In this document: one piece after another, positions 55,552 to 64,000 of the stretch
How the letters are laid out: each line of letters begins with the position of its first letter
How positions within the stretch are numbered: position 1 is the stretch's first letter
Source: Fragum whitleyi
Taxonomy: Eukaryota > Mollusca > Bivalvia > Cardiida > Cardiidae
Assembly (NCBI GenBank): GCA_948146395.1
Contig: OX411557.1
Span: 37,302,077-37,366,076 of the forward strand
DNA: 64,000 nt
Direction of reading: 5' to 3'
Position numbers and translations under genes: made by a program
The notes under the pieces: model-generated
Told to the model about the DNA's origin: nothing
The model's database searches: none
The model's input: only the letters and a program-made list of their open reading frames with translations

Positions 55552-56323
55552 TATTATTGATAACAAACAGCTTTAGTGTCAATCGTCAAACCACAAAGAA
55601 GAATATTGCTGTAAATCACGAATTTCTTTGTTTTTGACTAAGCTGTAAAAATCTGTGAAGACAAATTTTGCTATCGATGATAAGCACTCATGTTTACTAA
55701 TTCCATGACGTATTTTCTTCATAGACCTAATTCCTTTCATTAATCTTCTGAAGATCTTGTAAAGCTTTTGAATATGCCATTTTGAACACGCAATTACTGC
55801 ACGCAATTTGAAAATAAAGGGTGCTTTTTTCTTGCTTAAAAATGAATCCTGTTTAATCAGTCAAAAAGTGAGCGCATTCTTTCAAAACTGTATTTGGCTT
55901 TTCATAGAGACTTTGACATGTATATTTTGCCGATTTTGAAAATGCTTACGTTGACTGCAACATATTCAAAAATAATTTCTCTAAACGTTCTTTGATTTAT
56001 ATTCACCCCTTCTTCTAAATACCCAAACCCATAGAACAGGGTTTTATTATTGTAGTATGAATATTTTGACTGACAGTTAACTGTAATTTTTTGCACATTT
56101 TTCGTCGTTAATTTCACTTGATTGACAGCCAAAAGCTTCAAAGGGTAATCTGCAATAAGTAAATCAATACAAGTCTCTGAACAAAGAGCACCAAAGTATA
56201 CGATTCTTTTCAAACCAAGAGGTGTGGACCATCGTGTTTTGTGACCCCGCAAAAGTTCCACTTTTCAACCGGTTATGGAACCCTGCAGGTGCAAGGTGTG
56301 GCTCTGTCAGAAATGTCTGAATA
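55552..56323. other. Unassigned stretch
   Basis: Minus-strand open frames at 55579-55806 (75 codons) and 55902-56261 (119 codons) have no motif, signal or repeat I recognise. The longer one starts MELLRGHKTRWSTPLGLKR; coding status undecided. Confidence 0.35.
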
Positions 56324-56768
56324 CAGTTAAGAACATCGTGAAATTGACAGTCCTTCCTATCAAAACCATTCTTGATCGTTCACTCAGCGCTACATTCATT
56401 CATTCATTCCGAACACTCATTCAACCCACTTCAAAAAACGCCCCAAAATCACCAAAAAATGATAACATTAAAAGCTGCATTCAAAATAAATTTCGGAAGA
56501 TAAATTCCACAAGTTCACAAACATTATTGAATTTTGCAAGCTAATGGTGTGCTCGTGAAGACACAGAAAGCTATTCATAGAACCTGTGAGCATATTTTAT
56601 TATATGGAGGTAATAAATATCGCTAATTTTGTTCATCCTGAACAAAATCAGCGATATGGATTACCTCCCTTGAATTCCATTCAAAACTCATTCCACACAC
56701 TCATTCAATTCAATTCCTAAACCATTCTTAAATCATTCATCTTGTCAACTTCACGATGTTCTTAACTG
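56324..56768 (-). mobile_element. TA-type CAGTTAA MITE, best TIRs
   Basis: 445 bp. CAGTTAAGAACATCGTGAAA and the inverse TTCACGATGTTCTTAACTG match over 20 bases without a mismatch. Left TA present; on the right the flank is TT. Confidence 0.9.
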
Positions 56769-56949
56769 TTTTTCCAATTTTTCACAGGAAGTAATGTTCA
56801 TGGCTGTTCAAAACGCACACCTGACCGCACCTTCAATTAAGCTATTTTCGTTAACCTTGGGTAGCATTGCCAATGGATCTGTCAAATATATATGTCAACA
56901 TACACATACATGAAACGTTCATTTGCTCACATCCCGCTGGATAATTTGG

Positions 56950-57230
56950 TGAATTGAATTGAATTGGGGTTTTACGTCGCTTTCAACAATCTCTCAGTTA
57001 TATCGCGACGACTGGAGCACCTAACGATGGATTCCTGGTATTTCTCACACCAGTAATACCACCACATCCCTTTCCTAGCCTCCAGTTACTATTCCACATA
57101 GGTTTACGATTATCTACCCATTGGTGGAAGACAAATGTCGGAAAGGATAAGTGCCGCGGCCGGGATCGAACCCGTGCGAATATAGACCCCTGGATTAGAA
57201 GTCCGACGCGCTACCAACTGCGCTATGGAT
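56950..57230 (-). mobile_element. tRNA-Arg-like SINE (GGCGTAAAAC type), full length
   Basis: The minus-strand head at about 57155-57228 reads CCATAGCGCAGTTGGTAGCG, CGTCGGACTTCTAATCCAGG (anticodon position TCT) and GGGTTCGATCCCGG. Body and tail as in other copies; the tail here is a (GAATT)n-like run at 56952. Confidence 0.88.
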
Positions 57231-58038
57231 AATTTGGTGAAAGAACCCTTTAAAAATCCTTTAAAAAATATGTTAATTACTAAGAATGTTTAAGAACATT
57301 GTAAGGAGGATTAAGTAATCTCATATATAAATGGCGGTAACGTAAAACGCATTCCACTCAATCGGCATCTTCGCATGCCAAGGGTTCTAGCTCCACTATG
57401 TTCCTTACGACCGTTCGTAAAGAAAATAGTGGAGATAGAAACCTTGGCTTGTAAAGATGCCAAATAGAGGAAAATGTCACAATAGAAACATCGAAGCCTT
57501 TTATGTTCGAAGGCTTCCTTCCCTTCAGGCTTTTCATTCTATCCATCTAAAGGATTTTTTCGGTTGCTTATAAGTTGCCAAAAAACAACAGGAGATTGCC
57601 TATGAGACAACGTCTAATGACTTCTCAAATAAAAAAAAGACTGCATTCTCTTTTATGTAAAGGGTGCTTACGAAAGACATTTCTTAAAATCATTCGTGTG
57701 AAATTGTTTTTAGTCGTGATCAATGAACCTGTGTCTTTTTTATGAATGAAATTCAATTTCAAGTGTTTTAAAATACACTGCAATATTTTAGGAGATTAGT
57801 AAAATTAAAGGAAAAGATTAGAGAAGGAATTGGTTTATTAAATTAAAGACTACACAGAACTACTTTGTCGTGTTTCTATTCAGGATCGGCTAAAGTACGA
57901 GTTTTTCATCCTGCGGCGAAAAAATGTCTTCTATCACCACTTCATCTTCGCAAGCCAAAGGTCCGGGCTTGTTTGTACTCTTTCAACGATATTGTTTGTT
58001 TGGGGTTGTTTTTTTTTTTTTTCTTTTTTTTTAGAAAC
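57231..58038. other. Unassigned stretch
   Basis: CATCTTCGCATGCCAAGGGT near 57366 and CATCTTCGCAAGCCAAAGGT near 57943 are similar, as are their right contexts, so a short repeat is present twice. No gene seen. Confidence 0.4.
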
Positions 58039-58039
58039 A

Positions 58040-58374
58040 TATACTGTCAATCTTGCCCAAGCAACCACGTCTATTAAGCGGTCATTCTTATTAAGCGACC
58101 ATTTTCAAAAGCCCCTCCCTGGAAAAAAATAGATATCCACTGGTATCAAAAATATAGTTAATGAACTCTGTGCAGTTAAAACTCACTAGAATCGTCTCAA
58201 TAAGACGATTTTGATGAGGTTTTTACAGCATAGAATTATTAAGAATTTCGTTATTATAAATGTTCGATCAAAATCATGTATCTTAACTGTAACGTGTATT
58301 AAGCGACCATTTCCTTTAACGACCGCTTTTTAGTGGTCCAATTCCTGGTCGCATAATAAAAGTCTTACTGTATA
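58040..58374. mobile_element. AAGCGACCA-type TIR element
   Basis: ATACTGTCAATCTTGCCCAA, then GCAACCACGTCTATT at the left; GGTCGCATAATAAAAGTCTT, then ACTGTATAT at the right. Central AATCGTCTCAATAAGACGATT. Confidence 0.65.
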
Positions 58375-58489
58375 TCATTCCTTTATACTGTAGGAAATAG
58401 TACATTTTCATTTATTTTTTTTCGTGACGTAATGACGTTCTTTTGATATTGCTTTAATTTACAAAAGAATTAAAGGTATTCACTTGAAA

Positions 58490-58740
58490 CTTGGCACACA
58501 TGTTCACCATCAAAAGAGAAACCTTTAAAATGAAGGAGGATAGCTCTAAATGCATTTTGTGAAAATTGTGCCCCTTTTTCGACTTTGATTTTATCTACCA
58601 ACCACCTCTCAACGGCCGAGCGTAGGCACCAATAGGTATTGTTGTTGTTGTATAGTTGTTGTTGTATAGTTGTTGCTGTATAGTTGTTGTTGTTTCTGTT
58701 GTTATTGCTGCTGTTACTGCTGCTGTTGTAGACAGCTGCG
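58490..58740. repeat. Interspersed repeat fragment followed by (GTT)n
   Basis: TTGTGCCCCTTTTTCGACT near 58568 is shared with TTATGCCCCCTTTTTCGACT near 22435. A GTTGTT-rich run spans about 58640-58735. Confidence 0.55.
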
Positions 58741-58825
58741 ATTTGTTATTGATGGGTTATCGTCAGTCGGTAAGTAAAATATCGGAATTGTAGCTTAGTC
58801 TAGCTGTAATGACAGTACTTTGTAA

Positions 58826-59157
58826 AGTTAAGAACATCGAGAATTTGGACAAGGAGATTTATTCTGGACGAAATTGGTGATTCTCATAATCCCTCTTTAA
58901 TGATCGCACTCACTCAAACTATTCAAAACGCTCCAAAAATGGCAACCACTACAACGATAAATTCGCTATCTAGAAGAAGTTCCATGATTTCACTTGCTTG
59001 AATTTGGAAAAGTCTGATTGGTTTGTGAAGACACAGAAATCTATTCTAATAGCTTGACAGTATATTTTGTTAAAATGTGGGGTATAGGTATCGATAAGAT
59101 AGTTCATCTTGAACGAGACAAGTGATGTTGTGTTACCTCCCTTAAATTTCCGTCAAT
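58826..59157. mobile_element. TA-type CAGTTAA MITE, rearranged
   Basis: AAGTTAAGAACATCGAGAAT at the left continues briefly in one orientation, then switches to the other (ACTCACTCAAACTATTCAAA) and ends GTTACCTCCCTT. Both termini missing. Confidence 0.6.
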
Positions 59158-59247
59158 GATAACTCAATTGGTTTATTTCAAGATTTTCTTAACTTTACTT
59201 GTTGTTTTAAATGGGAAAGGCAAGGTCTTCAAATTTACTCCCAAAAC

Positions 59248-59250
59248 ATT

Positions 59251-59281
<31 letters not shown>

Positions 59282-59290
59282 GTTAAAGTT
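59248..59290. repeat. Poly(T)-poly(G) tract
   Basis: About ten T followed by about twenty G, a G-quadruplex-capable run; length likely unreliable. Confidence 0.9.
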
Positions 59291-60249
59291 TTTTTAACGA
59301 GTTATCAAATATTTTTTGCAGATTGTCAAACTATACTGTAGCAAAAGTAAAAAAAAAGTTATAAAATCAACTAAAAAATAATCCCACGCCGAATTGAAAT
59401 TAAAAAAAAAACTGAAGATGTAACTTGCATCTTTTCGTCTTTCATCAATTATTGGCGACAAGAAAAAAATCGAAAATATATGTTTATTATCATCGACCCA
59501 CATCATCGAATATTGATACAAACACTTAATTCAAATAACCTTTCTTCTTTACCTTTACACTCGATGATTTTTAGATTGTTTTTTCCTGAATGGGTTTTGG
59601 CGCCTCTTTTGACAATTTTTCATAGTCATGTCCTGGTGGTAGGAGCACCTCACCATTGATCCCTGGAATGGCTAAATGGCTGTACATGGCTTGGAAAATC
59701 GCACTTGGAACTCATTGATTGTTGGTACAACTGTGATATGAAAAATTATTATGTGACCAACTTTGCGAGAATCGAATATCCCGTTGATTTTTTTTTTTTT
59801 TTATATTACTCGAAGGTTATTACGCTCTTTGAATAACTGTGTCAATGAAATGATCTAACAGCGTATACGTGAGTTATCCAAAAAAGTGAGACTTATGCTA
59901 TAAGATTATGAGATAATTGTTTCACTATTGTTTAGTGTAACATCTTCAATGTTTGGCAGACCCCAAATGGCCGCATTATCCCTTTGATGTTTCAATGTTC
60001 ATACTTTCAATCTTCATATTAAACTACCTGGTGGTGCATTTTACTCCAATTCCATTGATAAATGTTTTCTGGTGTCATATCTAAGTGGTAGACAATGGTT
60101 GCAAACTTTTCGAAAGAAAACAAAAACGCCAAATTTCATGACGAGTACCTTCCTTTTATCAGTCAACGTCGTTCATTAAAAAAATTCAAAACGATAACAA
60201 TGCACTCCTAAATTTGACAACAAATGCATAAGATATCTTTCTGAAGGAT
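59291..60249. other. Mostly unassigned; decayed SINE at 59583-59670
   Basis: GGTTTTGGCGCCTCTTTTGA, then GAGCACCTCACCATTGATCC is a decayed minus-strand SINE of the GGCGTAAAAC type. Nothing else recognised. Confidence 0.45.
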
Positions 60250-60312
60250 ATTAGACAGCATCTAACTTTTTAATTGAGATAATTGTCAATTTCACGTTTT
60301 AACTAATTGTAG
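60250..60312 (+). repeat. Right-end fragment of the TA-flanked MITE
   Basis: TAATTGTCAATTTCACGTTT, then TAACTAATTGTA. Confidence 0.5.
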
Positions 60313-60471
60313 TTGTTTTGTTAATATAGCGTAAGCAAAGTGTAGCGTTTTGTTTTCACAACAGCACGCGTTCTAACGCGCCTTTTGGAAATCCAGTGAA
60401 CGCAGGGAAGCGACGTCATCTGATTGATATTATGAGTTCGCCGAAACTGACATCGAGCCTGTCTTTGCGTA

Positions 60472-60889
60472 CAGTAAGTTACATCGTGAATTTGGCATTC
60501 ACCTCAATCAAAACCAATCTAAACCACTCACTTAGCGCTCCATTCATTCATCCCAAACACTCACTCAAAACATTCAAAAACGCTCAAAGTCATTGAAATA
60601 TTTAGAATTGTCAACGTCCTTCAAAATAATTTTTGATAGTGAAAAATCGCGACTTGACTGTCATAATTCAAATTGTTAGCGTCTCATAGTTTCTGGGAGA
60701 AATAGGAAGCTTTGTATAGAACGTGTATGCGTATCTATATCGCTAATTTTGTTCATCCCGAACAAGGTTTGCGTTATTGGATTACCTCCTGTTAAATTCA
60801 CCCAAAACTTGCTTTACACACTCATTCAATTTCATGCCAAAATCAATCCAAACTCATTTGTATTGTCAATTTCAAGATGTTGTTAACTG
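60472..60889 (-). mobile_element. TA-type CAGTTAA MITE
   Basis: CAGTAAGTTACATCGTGAAT to AATTTCAAGATGTTGTTAACTG; TA at the left, TA at the right. The arm GGGAGGTAAT is lost on the left side of the centre. Confidence 0.82.
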
Positions 60890-61963
60890 TAACACCCGAC
60901 TGAAACATTGGAAAGAAGAAGTTCACATTTCGGTGTCCATTTTATTTCTCCAAACTTTCGTCGACGGTAGTCGATTGCAACTTTGGGGAAAGACGTTTCA
61001 TGGGATAACCGACCAAGCAGTGATTGAATTGATAATTAAAAGCGTCTGCATATTTTCTGACAGACTAAGCGTCGCTGTACTGGTTTTAATCCATTAACTA
61101 ACTAATTGATTTCGGTGAACCAAGACAACGTAAATTAAGATCAAATTGTGCGCATACTGCAGTTTTTGATGAAACGAAATTCACAGGGTTGCTTTAAGAA
61201 AGACGGTTGTCATCTTTAAGAAGAATACTCGTTTGGTTATGCAGTAAACCAGCCTAAACCAATATGTAACACGATAAATAGATTAACAAATCATGAACTT
61301 TCATGTTGTTGTTGTTATTGTTGAAGCTATTTACGAAGTTTACTGTATGTAGGTGTAATACTGGTATACTTTTTATTAATGTAATTTAGTTATTATCTTT
61401 ATAATTACTACAAAATTACTGCAAAATTGTAGTTTGCATGATTTTTTTCAGAGAACTGTACTTAACATGTGACTCGATTATTTCCTACGTAGTCACACTG
61501 GTGAACGTAAACGTCCAACAAAAATTACGCAAAATTACTACACTGACGTCCGAGGTACTTTCCAGTTAATGGAAAAGTCCGAGCGATGTTTCGAATATCC
61601 CGTAATTAGAGGTATTTCGGTAGGGACAAAAGATGTTTGTGAAATCCGGATCTTATCACCCACAAGAGTCCTAGAAAACCACTTGTCCTTGGCTATAAAT
61701 ATTGAAGTAACAAAAATAGCTGTATGGAAACGACAAGATCAAAGGCTGAAAGAAACTTTAAGTACCGTAAAACTGACCGACAAGTTGACAAAAGAAATAG
61801 GGTTGGTATTGATAAATTGCCGATTATTTGCTGATTTATCAAAAAATGAGGTTTACTTAAAGGGGATATTTTACTACCCCTATTAATCATTGTGTTAATA
61901 TGCTTCCTTAAATTTTCATTCAGGCTGTATTTTGAAAGTATCCCGTCCTTTGCTTTGCGAATC
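60890..61963. other. Mostly unassigned; TCGGAAC MITE fragment at 61527-61600
   Basis: 61527-61600 has TACTACACTGACGTCCGAGG, then GTACTTTCCAGTTAATGG, the right end of the TCGGAAC-ended family. An overlapping 105-codon frame (61569-61886) has no motif and begins inside this fragment. Confidence 0.45.
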
Positions 61964-62102
61964 TGCCCTGCGTTCAGGATGAAACCGTTAGCGAAGCGCT
62001 TTCGAAATGATACATCGCTTTGCACGTATGTGCACGTGCAAAGCGGGGTATCATCTCAAAGCGCTCGCGAAACGTTTTTACATCCTAAACACAGGGCTGT
62101 CG
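61964..62102. mobile_element. CACGTGCA-centred foldback element, copy 4
   Basis: Arms CGCTTTCGAAATGATACATC and GGTATCATCTCAAAGCGC; outer blocks TGCCCTGCGTTCAGGATG and CATCCTAAACACAGGGC. Apex TTTGCACGTATGTGCACGTG. Confidence 0.88.
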
Positions 62103-62235
62103 CAACCGGTATACCATAAATATCTTAGTAACGTTTATAACGTTTTGTTCAAAACATATAAAGCAATTGCGAGGCTCACCGATCGCAAATCCTTAACAAT
62201 TCTAGACGAAAGGATCACGAAATTCGTCGTCCATC

Positions 62236-62440
62236 TCCCTTGTTGTATCCTGCCCTATGTTCAGGATGACAAAACGGTGAAAACTGTTTGTAAATTATAC
62301 TCCTCTTTGCACGTGCACTTGCCTGCAAAGCTGTTTGCAAATTATACCCCACTTTGTAAGTGCACTAGCGTGCTAAGCGGATCATAATTTGCAAATAGTT
62401 TGCACCGTCACCGAGGGAGGACGGGATACAACCAAAGAGG
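62236..62440. mobile_element. CACGTGCA-type foldback element, copy 5, enlarged
   Basis: Outer arms TTGTTGTATCCTGCCCT and the inverse-like GGACGGGATACAACCAA. Inside, AAACTGTTTGTAAATTATAC, GCTGTTTGCAAATTATACCC and the inverse ATAATTTGCAAATAGTTTGC, so one arm segment appears duplicated. Confidence 0.75.
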
Positions 62441-62799
62441 TGTGCTATTGTTTTCGAATGGTGCTGACTAAAGAACAAGGTCACAAATTAGCTTTGTTTT
62501 CAAAGCAAACTCGATCTCTGAAAGCAATAGTAAATCGCCATTTGCTTTGGTAACCGAACAGTAGTGTGTGGTGGTGTCCGCTTTGTACCGATTCTGGTTA
62601 AAAATAGAATACATTGGGGAGGGGGAGAGGGGTTTAAACCAAACAATTATTTGTAGGTACAATTTTCTAAATAATTCTAAGTTGATTTTATAGTCTGTTT
62701 TCAAACCGATGGATCACTCGACGACTTTACACTTAATCCACAATCATCGAGTAACAAGTCTGCTGATAACACTTTGGCGACCTCTGCAGTCACAGCACA

Positions 62800-62965
62800 T
62801 TGGCCTCTACCTCTCATATGTCCTCATCTATACACCTGGGTGAAGAGGAGCAACGTGGATTGAATTTTTTCGCTCAGAAAATTTCCTGTGTATTGGTCGG
62901 GATTCGAGCTCGGGACTTTCCGATTCCAAGGCCACCGTCCTTACTTCTGGACAACGGACAACCGT
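62800..62965 (-). mobile_element. tRNA-derived SINE
   Basis: On the minus strand GGACGGTGGCCTTGGAATCG, then CCCGAGCTCGAATCCCGACC (B-box), and a body with CTCTTCACCCAGGTGTATAG. The tRNA part spans about 62896-62950. Confidence 0.65.
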
Positions 62966-63504
62966 TATCTCACGCTTTTTAGATTTCAGTTCAATCTACC
63001 TCCTCTCCGGGCTTTACAACATTTTCCCGCGTTTTCATATTTCGAGGTTTGACTATTCCCAGATGCGAATATCGACAGTATCTCTTCGTCGAACTATCTG
63101 TACCTCGAAGTTTTTCCGTAAGAGTCCCCCTAAATACGACGTAAAGAGATTCGATTATAGTAACAAGTTCACTCCGTGTAAACCAGCACAATTCGCTATA
63201 CGTCGTATCTGGATGACCAAACTGACGTCACTTTAAGAAAATCAAGCTTAAGTTTCAAGATTCTGGTCGCCAATTTGGGAAATATTAACAAATCATCACG
63301 AAAGAAAAAGTACAAAAAATGGTAAAAAAATATTATTTGTATAGATCTATCTATTAATTGATAACTGCTTATATTAGACCCATATTTAATCTTAAATGCT
63401 GATTTCGTTAAAAGATATTTTCTTAATTATGATTGTTTATTGCCCTTTAAAGTATCATTAACTCTTGTCACACTTTTCATTGCATGTTCCGGCTGTAAGC
63501 TAAG
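62966..63504. other. Unassigned stretch
   Basis: No gene or repeat ends recognised. Confidence 0.4.
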
Positions 63505-63572
63505 ATTTGACAGGCGGTATAAACTAAGATCAGAATGCATATGCATGTAGTCTGATCCTAGCCTATACTGCC
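63505..63572. repeat. Hairpin repeat
   Basis: GACAGGCGGTATAAACTAAG, then ATCAGAATGCAT, mirrored by ATGCATGTAGTCTGAT, then CCTAGCCTATACTGCCTG. Confidence 0.75.
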
Positions 63573-64000
63573 TGTTTTCTACTAAGTTATTGTCGCTAAG
63601 GGGTACAAACGTCCCAGAAATTTGCTTTTTGTTCTAAATCAATTTCAAATTCAGGCGAATAAGGGTTAGACACATTTCTTACCCATAATGTCCCACCTTC
63701 TCTCTTTTATAGGTGGTTAGAGTAATCGTACAACAGAGCTAATGTTCAATTTATTAACGTATAGAAATATTTATGATCCCAATTTCAAACTAGGATTTGA
63801 TATATCATTGATAATAAATTCATATACCCCTTGCTTTTCTTTTGGCGACATTGATTTTGGCGGGTGAACATATGAACATGTAAACGAATAAAACGTGGTT
63901 AAAAAATGACACATTTATTTTTAAAGCACAATAACTTCGAAGAATCTTTCTTCTCTATAAAACAATAAGATCTTGATTCGTAGATACATTACATATTTTT
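63573..64000. other. Unassigned AT-rich right flank
   Basis: Nothing recognised. Confidence 0.4.

Noticed and set aside
61569..61886. 105-codon frame
   Set aside because: Begins inside a TCGGAAC MITE fragment and shows no recognisable motif.

Overview
This is an AT-rich metazoan genomic window with no convincing host gene. It is most likely from a mollusc, and a bivalve fits best. That assignment is inference from the repeats: tRNA-headed SINEs ending near 'TTGAAAGCGGCGTAAAAC' with a (CAAT)n tail, Helitron-like units ending in a hairpin plus 'GAGCTAAAAA', and crowded short inverted-repeat DNA elements. The only long coding signal is a dead L1/Tx1-type LINE. Almost everything else of substance is non-autonomous mobile DNA, often nested.

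Layout. (1) 411-5025: 5'-truncated LINE with endonuclease, reverse transcriptase and C-terminal Cys/His domains, broken by stops and frameshifts. (2) 1211-10092 and 10093-19620: a head-to-tail duplication of about 9 kb that starts inside the LINE just after the endonuclease. The LINE portions differ at about a dozen sites in roughly 3 kb. The two units differ by a hAT-like element present only in unit 1 and a 1.04-kb TA-flanked element present only in unit 2, so filled and empty sites can be read directly. (3) 19.6-38 kb: MITEs, foldback elements, SINEs and two Helitron-like elements. (4) 38-44 kb: a 40-bp minisatellite with 160-bp higher-order periodicity, a 1.2-kb TIR element rich in ACTACG, and a third element with paired tRNA-like sequences. 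(5) 44-64 kb: a dense field of one TA-flanked, CAGT-ended MITE family, other MITE families, a (TTC)n tract and more foldbacks.

The least expected structure is a class of TIR elements (6502-7772, 16672-17715, about 42365-43015) in which a tRNA-like sequence with A- and B-box motifs sits roughly 95-145 bp inside each terminus, the two facing each other. A second is a foldback family whose arm sequences differ greatly between loci while the two arms of each locus still match. No transposase is visible for any DNA element, so all of them would need enzymes supplied from elsewhere. Near-identity of the two 9-kb units also leaves open that they are two haplotypes placed in tandem by an assembler.
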